Assembly (NCBI GenBank): GCA_014529385.2
Contig: CM043943.1
Span: forward strand, 154,599,092 to 154,663,091
Reading direction: 5' to 3'
Source of the DNA: Adiantum capillus-veneris
Taxonomy: Eukaryota > Streptophyta > Polypodiopsida > Polypodiales > Pteridaceae
Length of the DNA stretch: 64,000 nt
A program made the position numbers and the translations under genes. The notes under the pieces are model-generated. The model was not told the origin of the DNA, searched no databases, and was given only the letters and a program-made list of their open reading frames with translations. The stretch's first letter is position 1, and each line of letters starts with the position of its first letter. Below, piece by piece: positions 46,520 to 56,915 of this stretch.

Positions 46520-48045
46520 ACTAAAATAAATCAGTGAAGAAGAGAAACAAGATATCTTAGAATATCTAGCTATCAGTTTTGATAGTATTCTTGCAGAAGA
46601 TCAACCATTTCTTACTCCTGAAGAAAATGCAAACTCTTACATCCACTATTCTTATAAGAAAGAGGAAACCATTTTAGATCTAGAATACCTCTTAAAAGTC
46701 CATCTGATAAAGATAAAGCTAAATGGATTAACACCAATGTTTCAATACAAAGAGTGTCAAGGTACAATGATTGGAGAAAATTATAAATCAATTTTGCAGA
46801 CTCTGTCACAGATTCATATATTTTTAAGGAAGTCAACCCTCTTAATAAATTGGATGTTGAACAAATCAAGCCAATCAACCTTGAAGCTGTAAAGAAATCA
46901 TGGATCAATCCTATCAGTAGACAAACTCAACAATGGATTGATGACTCAACAGAGCTTCAAGTGCTTGCTCAAATAATAGATGAAAAGGAATTCCATGATC
47001 AAACATAAAGGAAATCATCTATACAGAGCAACAGAGAAGGTAAGCAACATTAACCAGAGGAAGAAAGGTTCTACCCAATTAGGAATCCCACTAATACAAA
47101 TCTGGTTCTCACTAAAATAGAAAGGCTTTTTAAAGTAGTTGATGATATTCGATCCAGAGTACATCATAACAAAAAGCTGATTATAAGAAATCAACAAAGT
47201 CTTGCAAAGATTACAAATCTACTAGAGGAATTTATATTGTCACAGCAAGAAAAAAATTAGGAACCAATAAATGGAGCATCAATCTTTCACCATTAAAAAG
47301 AGTTTTCATTTCTATAATCATGGATTAAAAAAATCAAAATTTCCTCAATGCCATATTGGATGCAGGAGCCAACTTAACACTCCTTAACAAGAGGTTTGTT
47401 CCTCGAAATTTTTGGAAAAAGCTACCCTTTTGTATTAAATGTGCTAACAAAATAGAAGAGCCGATAAAATATCAGGCTAAACTATGGCTAGTACTTGGAA
47501 AAGCCAGAATACCTATCTTTGCCTAACTTTGTTCTCAACCAAGTTATAATATAATCATCGATAAAAATATGGACAGATTGCAGCCTATCACGTTTGACAA
47601 TGGATATAGATGGAAGGACATGGATAGTTGTTATCCTACATCACATACAATATACCATTCCTTCACATGAATGGCTAAATGTATATGTATAATAGTTCAA
47701 CCTCTTCAATGTGGCCATCCAACCAAGCTGTAACCCTAAGCCAAGCAGATACCTATCTGGCAAAAGGACGCACATTTTTCAAAAATTAAAAAATATAGAA
47801 ATAGAAAGGAGAAACCGATGGACCAAAGCCAGCAAAAATCTCAACGTTTGATGCCTTGATGGACCGAGCCAAATCACTCTAGAGTCAGGGTGGGATAACA
47901 TCAATGCTTACATAAGAAAGAAGAATCTTATTGGGGACATGATCACTTATGTCATAATTCACATGGATTCTCAATGTCTAGAAAAAAGCATGTGTGATAA
48001 AATTCTCCATTTACCACTCCCTATCCTCCACCTCTCACCACCTTT
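46520..48045 (+). pseudogene. Inverted second fragment of the pararetrovirus-like element
   Basis: The plus strand repeats, with ~80% identity by eye, the minus-strand stretch 42,320-40,870: PLKSPSDKDKAKWINTNVSI (46,690), KIERLFKVVDDIRS (47,117), and a protease with an uninterrupted D-A-G-A triplet (LDAGANLTLLNKRFVPR, 47,362-47,410) followed by KLWLVLGKARIPIFA. A TAA then breaks it at 47,526. After the protease it runs through the same RT-less spacer into promoter DNA (AATTCTCCATTTACCACTCC) and stops at 48,045. Confidence 0.7.
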
Positions 48046-48248
48046 AGACGTTTCCATTGGGTGCCTTTCGTGTATGCATCCCCTATGCCCATCGTGGGAT
48101 GGGGTCCCTTATTGGGCGCCCTATATTGGATTCTCTCTAGCTTGGTTTCGGTACGATGCAGTTAAAACATTTATTGCCCCCAGAAGGGTGGGGGCATTAT
48201 CGCATTCTTACTACCTCCCTTCACGCTCCTTTTGCATTCCGTCTCCTG

Positions 48249-48275
48249 CCCCCCCCCCCCCCCCCCCCCCCCCCC
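48249..48275. repeat. Poly(C) run, 27 bases
   Basis: Uninterrupted C27 in copy 2; copy 1 has only CTCCCCCCCTACC at the same place (about 37,150), so the run expanded after duplication. Confidence 0.95.
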
Positions 48276-50053
48276 ACCGCCCATTGTTGGCACATGCACA
48301 AGTGCCTATTGTGCCACTACATGAAACCCTACCCTTCCCTTCTATCTCCCATACCTATGCTCCTATTATATAACCTTGGTGACATGATCGTGTAATTATC
48401 TACTACCTTAGAGCGTGAACCTATTGAGTATACAGATTTGATGTGATTCGCCTTGCTGTGCAAAAATGGGTCATCCTTTAGGATACTACTATATATTGAG
48501 GTGAGGGTTGCTTTGGCCCGTCACTTACCCTCGATTGCATGGTGTGTGTATGTGAAAGAGAGGAGTGAGGGCTTTGTCGTTAACTATGGAAGTAATGGAG
48601 GTTATTGAGCATAAAAATGCATCTCAAGTCAGTGCTCTACCTGGATTGGGTTATGTTGCAACTTACACTTGTGTTTTATTTTCCACTACACTTTGCATTT
48701 AGTCTAAGGGGTTTTTTGAATTAAAAGAATGGGAGACACTTGATGCATCCTACTTGCTAAAGTATTGTGGAGGTACTTTTCCTATTTTTAACATTATTGT
48801 GTCTTAAACTCTGCCTATTGGTTTTTTCTGCAGCAATAGCATACACATTGAACTTCTTAAAAAATTTGGCTTACTAATCTAATCTGCCAAGAATGCACAT
48901 AGACTTGAAAGGGATTTTTTGGGAGACAACTGATGCATCCTACTTGTTAAAGTAGTGTGGCGGTGCTTGTTGTGGCTTTAGGTTTATCGCATCTTACACT
49001 TAGCCTACTAGTTTTTTTTATGCCGCACTCAGTATACACTTTGAACTGGTTTTGGCTCATTAATCTAAACTACCGAGAACGTGCGTATATTTGGTACTGT
49101 TTTTTTTTTAAAATCAAAGAAAGTGAGGCATCCTATTGGCTAAAATTGTAGATACATCCTTTTATGATTTATTTTATATTGTTGAGGATTATACTGGTGC
49201 TGGTTGGTCTGCTATGTGGGTTTTTTGCTGGAAATGATAAGGCATAGAATGTGCTTATATTTTTGGGCTACCTTTATTCTAAGTTAATTCATACTTAAGC
49301 TCTATATTCCCTAAGCAAGATTTCCTCTTAGTTTAAAGAACAACTTATTAATTTTTTCTTGATTTTTAACTAACAACGTTACTAACCACTAACTACAATG
49401 TTATTTCAAGTTTCTTTAGATTACCAAACTATATATGGCATATAGAGAGTAGAAAGCACTTCTTTAACCATTGGCTGGAGATCATACTTATCTATGTAGT
49501 ATGCATGCTGATTGGTGAATAATATCTAAAATTATCCCTAAATCCCTGCAACAATTTCTTATTGATTTCCAAGTTACTCTTTTTCTTTTACCTAAAGTAC
49601 TTAATGGAGATAAATGCCATAAATCAAAGGCAATTAGGTATTGCAATTTTGGAACTACCTTTTTTTTTTTTTTGAAAGTGGCATTATAGTTTCTCCAAAA
49701 TGAAATGTTCTCATGAAAGGATCACAATTTTTTCCTGCTGCTCAAAAATGTTTTATTTGGTTTTTCCTGGAGATTGATTGAGCAAAATAAAGCCTCTTCT
49801 CTAGGCATGGTTGTATTGGTCCTACTATGTCAGTTTATTACTTAGGATCTTTAAGAAAGATGACGGGTTAATTAATATCTTGGGTAGGAACAACTTTTTT
49901 TTTTGGATAATAATGCTACTGTTTTGGCATAAGATTGTCAAAAGAGTAAAAATGGTTTCTCATTTTTTGGTAATCTAGGAGCGGTTGTATTAACTTGTTC
50001 TTTCATCTTAAAACGGTCCTATACTTTGTTATGAATTAAGTAGCCTGAGTCAC

Positions 50054-50058
50054 GTGCA
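50054..50058. repeat. Target-site duplication GTGCA, left
   Basis: GTGCA immediately before the LTR; identical GTGCA follows the right LTR at 56,145-56,149. Confidence 0.95.
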
Positions 50059-50245
50059 TGTTGGGTTAAAGGCCCGTGTGCCCGGCTGCCCGTTGTTCAG
50101 CCGCCCATGTACAGCCATTCATTTACTCATTCATAATAACTATACTCATAACTACACATTGTAGTGTGAGTACCGCCCCGCCACACACTGTGTCTATCTC
50201 CTTCTTCGTGTTGGCTCTGTGTGTGTGTGCTCTCCGATCCCTACA
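50059..50245 (+). repeat. 5' LTR of copia D
   Basis: TGTTGGGTTAAAGGCCCGTG ... TCCGATCCCTACA, 187 bp. It contains GTGTGTGTGT near the end and no strong TATA box (closest: ATAACTATACTCATAAC at about 50,135). Confidence 0.97.
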
Positions 50246-50247
50246 AC

Positions 50248-50260
50248 TGGTATCAAAGCC
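50248..50260 (+). promoter_or_regulatory. Primer-binding site 1 of copia D
   Basis: TGGTATCAAAGCC lies two bases after the LTR. It is an initiator tRNA-Met site with one change (AAAGCC for AGAGCC). Confidence 0.9.
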
Positions 50261-50423
50261 ATGGTTCAAAGTCCAACCTCTGAGTCCATGGAAAGGGACA
50301 TGTTGATGTTGACTTCAACCTCTGAGCTAGCTCCCGGCCACGTTGAAGCTCTCAACCTCTGAGCCTAGAAAAAGGCAGAACACGTTGGTACTCAAGGGGA
50401 CGGGAAAGTCCCAAGTTTGGCTT

Positions 50424-50434
50424 AAAGGGGCGAT
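50424..50434 (+). promoter_or_regulatory. Internal polypurine-like tract
   Basis: AAAGGGGCGAT stands immediately before TGTTGGGG, the start of the internal LTR-like unit, just as a polypurine tract stands before a 3' LTR. Confidence 0.55.
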
Positions 50435-50642
50435 TGTTGGGGTAAGCCCAACTTGTGGTGACAAAGTGGTGTCTATCTATGAGGCTTGCATAAATTGGTT
50501 AGACCGGAGGTCCCTAACACCTTAAGGTTTTGGGGTCTGGATGGCTAGACCAATTTGTGGAACGTCACAGTTAAGCGCATATGCGCGGGAACAGTACTGG
50601 GATGGGTGACCTCCCGGGAAGTTGTTGCCCTCATGACCTACA
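50435..50642 (+). repeat. Cassandra-like internal LTR inside copia D leader
   Basis: A 208-bp unit begins TGTTGGGGTAAGCCC and ends GACCTACA, with TG...CA ends, a purine tract before it and a second primer-binding site after it. Its 3' part is 5S rRNA-like. This is the organisation of Cassandra TRIM LTRs (terminal-repeat retrotransposons in miniature with a 5S promoter in each LTR). No second copy of the unit exists in copia D, so it is a captured single LTR rather than a nested complete TRIM. Its end, CTACAACTGGTATCA, is identical to the copia LTR end, offering a site for template switching. Confidence 0.7.
50561..50632 (+). ncRNA. 5S rRNA-derived promoter segment
   Basis: CACAGTTAAGCG, AGTACTGGGATGGGTGACCT and CCCGGGAAGT match, in order and spacing, the A box, intermediate element and C box of plant 5S rRNA genes. 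The 5' half of 5S rRNA is missing and the stem between A box and intermediate element is changed (CATATGCGCGGGAAC), so it is not a functional rRNA. It could still recruit TFIIIA and pol III. Confidence 0.85.
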
Positions 50643-50644
50643 AC

Positions 50645-50656
50645 TGGTATCAGAGC
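50645..50656 (+). promoter_or_regulatory. Primer-binding site 2 of copia D
   Basis: TGGTATCAGAGC, a better match to initiator tRNA-Met than site 1, placed two bases after the internal LTR end. Confidence 0.85.
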
Positions 50657-51812
50657 TTGGTAGTGAGAGCATTGAGAGCTTCATCATCATTGTTGAGTGT
50701 GTTGAAACTTGCTGCTGTTTCATTGCCGTTTTTCGGTTTCGCGCACGCGCGCATTTCTAAAGAGCAGAAGGTTTTTCTGAGCTTGGCATTGGAAGGTTCA
50801 GCACTCCGCGAGTATTTTCATTAGGCGTCCTGGGGTTTAACCCCCCTTTCGGAGCCATTCATGCCATCAGAAATCCCATCCGAGCTACAGACTAGGAGCT
50901 GCGTTTTTCAGCTCTCTTTGGTAGTTTTCTGCTGCCAGAGCTTCCATAGCCATTACAGGTGCCATTGTTGTAGTGTCTTCCACTTACGTGAGCCCACAGC
51001 TCATTTGAGAGTGTGTAGCCTCTTCTTGGAGTGGCCTCATACACACAGAAAGAGTGGGAGTTTTGGCGACATTGTCTTCTTCGACTACAGGTACAGGTAC
51101 AGGTACAAGTACGGGTACAGGTTACAGGTTACAGGGAGCTTTGGATACAGGTCTCTTCTGTGGTTACAAAACATGTATTTTGACTGTGGGACAGCCATGT
51201 ATATGGTTGTGGTCTGAGTGGGAGCTTCTACTCTTCTGGGCAGTCTGTTTATGCGTGTTCTTGAGCTACAGGTTGACATCATCTATGTATGTTGATGGAT
51301 GTGGATATGGCAGTTTGACAGACACTCTTTATGCATGATATTGTGGAGATTTGGTTCACTTATACATAGAGCGGGTTTGCTCTTGCTTGCAGTGTTGCGG
51401 TTTGAGTACGGACAGGTACTTGGTTGACAATAGAGATTGGACTTCGTTGAGCTTGTGCATTGGTTATATGCTCACTTGGATCCATTTATGCTCACGGATT
51501 TGTGTAAGCTTGGTCAGCTTATGTCTCTATTGTGGTTATTCAGACATGGAGTATGTTTATGCCTCTATGACAACTCATTGTTGATGCATTTTGTGGCACA
51601 GTTTGCCTAGGCCGGTTGAGTTACAGGTGTCACGGGTTTATGCATTTGTTTGTGGATTTCTACGTACGTTTTTTGACCATATTATGGGCTGATTTATACT
51701 CTATGCGTTTGCTCTTTGATTGAGCAGCAGGTGTTGTCAGATTTGCAACACTACTTTGTTGTGGCAGTTTGTTGGTTGGTTACAGGTTTCTCATTGTTGC
51801 ATTCTTGTTGTA
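50657..51812 (+). other. Untranslated leader of copia D
   Basis: About 1.15 kb between the second primer-binding site and the gag ATG. It is free of known domains but contains many short upstream ORFs and a GGTACA hexamer run at 51,088-51,136 (ACAGGTACAGGTACAGGTAC, then variants ending GGTTACAGGTTACAG). The leader is unusually long for a copia element. Confidence 0.6.
51088..51136. repeat. (AGGTAC)n short tandem repeat
   Basis: About seven units of AGGTAC/AGGTTAC with AAGTAC and GGGTAC variants. Every full unit contains GTAC. Confidence 0.9.
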
Positions 51813-54800
51813 ATGGGCACTAAAGAGGACACAGTTTTCAATATTGAGAAGTTGGATGGTGCTAACTTCTCATATTGGAAAGATCAGATTTGGGATGTCT
51901 TGGTGCAGAAGAAACAGATTCGACCTCTAAAGTTGCAGGGAGTTAAGCCAGAGAACATGGAGAGGGATGATTGGGAGGAGTTGGATGAGATGTGCAGGTC
52001 TACCATTAGGCTTTCCCTTTCAAAGTCTGTTTATTACAATGTGAAAGATGCACAGGGTGGAGCTTATGAGCTATGGCAGCGGATTTGCGATATGTATGAT
52101 AAGCATTCAGCTGCTTCTATGGTGTATTGGATTAAAAAGCTTCTTGATTTTGCGAATGGAGGAAGGTGCTTCCATGAATGCGCATTTGAATGAGTTCAAT
52201 ACAATTTTCAGCCAACTTGCTACGCAGGAAATTACGTTTGAGGAAAATGTAAAAGCTATGTTTTTACTTGTCACGTTGCCTGAGTCATGGGACACATTTA
52301 GGACAGCCATAAGTAACTCGGTTCCTGCGAATGAGTTGACAAGTACTAATGTGGAGTCTAGTCTTCTCACGGAAGAGATTAATCGAAAGAATAATGCAGG
52401 TAGTAAGTCTTCTAGTGCAATGGTTGTCAGAGGCAGGACTATGGACAAGTATAAGTCCAACAGGGGTAAATCTAGAAGCAAGTCCCGTGCAGGCACAAGT
52501 AAAAAGGATGTGGAATGTTTTCATTGTGGTAGAAAAGGCCATTTCAAAAAGGATTGCTACAAGTGGAAAAGGGAAAATGGAGATGGTAAGAAGAAAGACC
52601 ATGATGCTAAGGACAAGCCTAAGTCCAATGTCAAGATTGAGGAGTTACATGCAACACAGGGAGAGTGTAGCTCTCAAGATGACCATGTATGTGCTCCGAC
52701 TAGTGCTACTAGTGAAGAGCTTGGTGATGTGTTGCTTGCATCCTATTTTGATGACGCTTTTCTTCTCACTCATGAGCGTAGTATGCCTATGGATTGGGTC
52801 ATTGACAGTGGTGCTTCTTTTCACGTTACGCCTCATAGGTCGTGGTTTCATGACTATGATGCTTCGAGCACAGGTACTGTCAGGATTGCCGATGGGCGTT
52901 CTATGCAGATTCATGGCATTGGGGATATTCATTTGGCTATGCCAAACTCTACTACGTTTGTCTTGCAGCGTGTGCGTCATGTGCCGGCTCTTGCAAAAAG
53001 CTTGATTAGTGTGGGTCAGTTGGATTCACTTGGTTTCAATGTATCTTTTGGTGATGGAGGTTGGAAGCTCACTAAGGGCAGCCTTGTTTTGGTTAAAGGT
53101 GCTAAGAGGAATACCTTGTATTCCCTTTGTGTAGCTAGTGTGGCTGATCACATTGTGGGGATCACTGAGCAACCTCCTGCTTCTTTATGGCATCAGCGTT
53201 TGGGGCATATGTCACTAAAAGGTTTGAAGTTGTTGGCACGTGCGGATTACATTCCCGTTTCAGATTTTGGTGGTTTTGAGTTTTGTGAGCATTGCCTTTA
53301 TGGTCGACATGCTCGGTCTTCTCATAAGAAAAGTGTTCCACACAGATCTTTGGAAAAGCTAGCTTTGGTGCATAGTGATGTATGTGGGCCGATGCCCAAT
53401 GCTTCTCTTGGAGGTGCTATGTACTTTGTTACGTTCATTGATGATGCTAGCAGGAAGGTATGGGCATACCCCATTCGTAAGAAGGATATGGTGTTTGATA
53501 TATTTAAGCAATGGTTGGCTCTTGTCGAGAACCAATCAGGTTGTAAGTTGAAGTGCTTACGTACGGACAATGGGGGTGAATTTATGTCTCATGCTTTCAC
53601 AACATTATGTGTTGAGAAGGGTATACGACGCGAGCTTAGTGCTCCCTATACACCTCCTCAAAATGGTGTGGTAGAGCGCATGAACAGGACTATACAAGAA
53701 AAAGTCCGTAGTATGCTTTCTATGGCTGGTTTGTCAAATGGATTTTGAGCTGAAGCTGTTGCCACTTCTGTGCATTTGATAAATCGTTCACCTAGTGTTC
53801 CTTTGGGCTTCAAAGTGCCTGAAGAGGTATGGACAGGTTTGACACCTTCGTATGGTCACCTTCGTGTTTTTGGCTGTGAAGCTTATGTACATGTACCTAA
53901 GGCAAAACGCAGCAAATTGGATCCAAAGAGCAAGAGATGTATCTTCTTGGGTTATGGTAGCTCTGGTGAGATGGGTTATCGATTGTGGGATCCTATTGAC
54001 AGGAAGATTGTGCACAGCCATGATGTTGTTTTTCATGAGGACTCTATGTATAGAGCATCACCGCGAACGGTTGAGGTTCGGCGTGTGATATTTGAGGAGG
54101 ATGGTCATCGGTATGATGGTCCCATGGCTGCTCGTGGGCAGCCCATTGACCCTCAAGTGGGAGATCAGCCCTTGTTGGGAGATCATGTAGATGTGGGACA
54201 TCCAGATCAGCCCTTGTTGGGAGATCATGTAGATGTGGGACAGCCAGATGCACCTCCTGCACAGTCTTTGAGGCGTTCAGAGCGGCGTGCAAGACAGCCT
54301 CAGCGTTTTGTGCCTTCTATGGATTATGTATTGTTGACTGATTGCGGGGAGCCATCATGTTATGATGAGGCCATGTCTAGTGTTGACAAGCTCAAGTGGG
54401 AGCAGGCTATGCAGTCAGAGATGGATTCGTTGATCCAAAATAAAACGTGGGAGCTTACTCCTTTGCCAAAGGGTAAGAAGGCACTACCATGCAAGTGGGT
54501 TTACAAGATAAAATTGTGTTCAATGGATGCAAAGCCTAGGTACAAAGCAAGGCTTGTGACTAAAGGATTCAAGCAACAGAAGGGCATTGATTTTGACGAG
54601 ATCTTCTCCCCAGTGGTGAAGATGTCTACTTTGCATATGTTGTTTGCCTTAGTAGCTACAGAAGACATGGAGTTGAAGCAAATGGATGTAAAGACAGCTT
54701 TCTTACATCCGGACTTGCACGAGGATTTGTACATGGAGCAACCAAGTGGGTTTGTTATTCATGGTTCAAAGAAGATGGTATGCCGGCTTCTTAAGACCTT

Positions 54801-55902
54801 GTATGGGCTGAAGCAATCATCTCGTGAATGGTATCATAAGTTTGATGCATTCATGAGTTCATTGGGTTATGTACGCAGTTATGAGGACCCATGCCTCTAT
54901 ACTCGCAAGGCTGCAGATGGTAGTCTTATTGTTTTGGTTTTGTATGTGGATGACATGCTAATCGCAGGGAAGTGTATTTCTGATGTGGATGCCTTGAAAC
55001 ATAGGCTACATGAGACCTTTTCCATGAAGGATCTTGGGGATGCCAGTCATATTTTGGGTATGCGGATCACTCGTGATCGTTCTCGCAAGATGCTCTTTCT
55101 TAGTCAGAAAGAGTACATTGACAGGGTGCTTGAGCGTTTTCATATGGAAGGGGGGAAGGCCATTAGTACCCCGTTGCCTCCATATGTAAAACTCAGCCAT
55201 GATGACTGCCCTCAGACAGATTTGGAGACTACAGAGATGTCTCAGATTCCCTATGCGTCAGCTGTTGGTTCCTTGATGTATGCCATGGTGGCTACGCGTC
55301 CAGATCTTGCTCATGAAGTTGGTGTGGTTAGCAGGTACATGTCTAACCCGGGCAAGCGTCATTGGGATGCAGTGAGAGGTATTCTCAGATACTTGAGAGG
55401 GACTTCAGAGTTGTCCCTATGTTATGGTGAGAAGGATATGTCTGTTTGCGGATATACAGATTCAGACTATGCAGGGTCAGTGGACTCGAGGAAGTCTACT
55501 AGCGGCTATGTGTTCACAGTTGCAGGTGGACCGGTTTCGTGGGCATCACGTTTACAGCCATGCGTTGCTTTGAGCACTACAGAGGCTGAATATATGGCTG
55601 CCACTGAGGCTGCCAAGGAGGCCGTATGGCTCTCACGACTAGTGGGAGATCTTGGTATGGCTTGTGATGCTCCGATTCTACATTGTGATAGCCAGAGTGC
55701 CATAGCGTTGGCACGGAATCCTGTCTTCCATGCAAAGACAAAGCACATTGAGGTGAGGTATCACTTCATACGAGAGGTGCTAGAGGACAAGCGCATAGAG
55801 CTTGTCAAGGTACACACTGACGATAACCCTGCTGATCTACTCACGAAGTCGTTAGCCTCACAGCGGTTTGCACACTGTAGATCACTGATGGGTATGGCGT
55901 GA
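51813..55902 (+). pseudogene. Copia D gag-pol (one frameshift, one stop)
   Basis: Gag starts at ATG 51,813 (MGTKEDTVFNIEKLDGANFS). An extra T in the T-run at 52,148-52,151 shifts the frame in front of RMEEGASMNAHLNEFNTIFS. Zinc knuckle CFHCGRKGHFKKDC is at about 52,517. Protease has DSGASFHVTPH (52,805). Integrase shows HQRLGHM ... CEHCLYG, HSDVCGP, RTDNGGEFMSH and PPQNGVVERMNRT; a TGA at 53,746-53,748 stands where TGG (W) is expected in NGFWAEAVA. From 53,749 the same frame is open to 55,902: RT with KTLYGLKQSSREWY and YVDDMLIAG (54,945), RNase H with YTDSDYAGSVDSRKSTSGY and CDSQSAIALARNP, ending LADLLTKSL-type sequence. Apart from two lesions it looks complete. Confidence 0.95.
54163..54246. 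repeat. 42-bp in-frame tandem duplication in pol linker
   Basis: Two copies of GATCAGCCCTTGTTGGGAGA... with one base difference encode DQPLLGDHVDVGHP then DQPLLGDHVDVGQP. It is in the variable linker between integrase and RT and keeps the frame. Confidence 0.95.
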
Positions 55903-55946
55903 CTTCTTTTGCTGTACTTTGGCCACTTTAAAGGCACACTGCCTTT

Positions 55947-55957
55947 AAGTGGGAGAT
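55947..55957 (+). promoter_or_regulatory. Polypurine tract of copia D
   Basis: AAGTGGGAGAT directly precedes the 3' LTR. Confidence 0.85.
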
Positions 55958-56144
55958 TGTTGGGTTAAAGGCCCGTGTGCCCGGCTGCCCGTTGTTCAGC
56001 CGCCCATGTACAGCCATTCATTTACTCATTCATAATAACTATACTCATAACTACACATTGTAGTGTGAGTACCGCCCCGCCACACACTGTGTCTATCTCC
56101 TTCTTCGTGTTGGCTCTCTGTGTGTGTGCTCTCCGATCCCTACA
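55958..56144 (+). repeat. 3' LTR of copia D
   Basis: 187 bp, identical to the 5' LTR except for one G/C difference near base 160. Followed by the GTGCA duplication. Confidence 0.97.
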
Positions 56145-56915
56145 GTGCACTTTTTGGAAGGATTGCAAAGGAAGAGTCTGTAAAATTTTTATAAATTGCA
56201 CCATTGTTCAGCACCCATCATTGGTACCTTTTCTACAAAAACCACTATGGCATTCAGGATCTTAATGTGATTGACTAGCATGAAAATCTCAAAAAATACC
56301 TTTAATCAAAGCTACATAAAAAAAATATGGGATCAAACAATTGGATCGGAAGGGGTAGTGGCCTTCTGATCAGAACTTAGTCTAAGTAAATAGATATTAA
56401 AGTTTTTTTTTAAATGGGGTTTATTGTAACCTTATTTTTAACCTATATACTCTCTTGAATCTTAAAGGAGTGATGACCTTTTTGATGGCAAGTTAAAATT
56501 GAACCCTGAAAAATGACTAAAAAGAAAAACACATCTTAAGATATAGAATTGGCTTTACAGTCACAAAGAAAACAAACAAAACCATTCCATTAATTCATAT
56601 ATATTTTGAATAGTAGGTTTAAGTTTTAAAATGATGTAAGCTGGACATGGATAACAACTTGTAGGGTCCATCAACATTGGCTTAGTTGATGTCCGCCACT
56701 TATGTACCTGACTCTCATCACATTATAGAACAATCATTGCATATTATCCCATGTACAAAAACATTGGATTGAGACCTCATTCTCATATCTATGTACAAAA
56801 ATGAAAGATTGAATTGTTTTTGTGCTACTCCTTGTCCCTTGTTTAAAGCCAGCTGTCTTTTGAACTATTATGTCCTTTTGTGTATATGTATTAATTTAAA
56901 ACAATAACACACACA
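56145..56915. repeat. Repeat family A, copy 2, right part
   Basis: Resumes after copia D and follows 38,370-39,045: GGATCTTAATGTGATTGACT (copy 1 GGAGCTTAATGTGATTGCTT), CTTTACAGTCACAAAGAAAA, TGAGACCTCATTCTCATATC. Confidence 0.85.

Larger units (their letters stand above)
48046..50058. repeat. Repeat family A, copy 2, left part
   Basis: Starts at GACGTTTCCATTGGGTGCCT and follows 36,950-38,365 in order. It is interrupted at 50,058 by a copia element; the right part resumes at 56,145. Three differing small insertions (for example T11 near 49,661) distinguish it from copy 1. Confidence 0.85.
50059..56144 (+). mobile_element. Young full-length Ty1/copia element D
   Basis: This 6,086-bp element has two 187-bp LTRs differing at a single base (CTCTG versus CTCTC near the end), TG...CA ends, a primer-binding site, a polypurine tract and a perfect 5-bp target duplication. 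Near-identical LTRs mean recent insertion, yet gag-pol has one frameshift and one stop, so it probably moved with proteins supplied by an intact relative or lost function after landing. Its leader contains a second LTR-like unit derived in part from 5S rRNA. It interrupts repeat family A copy 2. Confidence 0.96.

Noticed and set aside
48156-48395. Proline-rich ORF over the poly(C) run
   Set aside because: The proline stretch is the C27 run; neighbouring sequence is a non-coding repeat with a copy that lacks the frame.
50076-50306. ORF starting in the copia D LTR (repeated at 55,975)
   Set aside because: It exists twice because the LTR exists twice; no similarity to any protein family and it crosses the primer-binding site.
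50460-50640. A genuine 5S rRNA gene
   Set aside because: Only the 3' part of the 5S sequence is present and its 5' half is replaced by LTR sequence.
53746-53748. TGA in copia D integrase as possible recoding or selenocysteine
   Set aside because: It replaces a conserved Trp codon by a single C-to-T type change; similar stops occur in the other elements, so decay is the simpler explanation.
52107-55748. Many minus-strand and out-of-frame ORFs across copia D
   Set aside because: They are shadows of the well-supported gag-pol frame on the plus strand.
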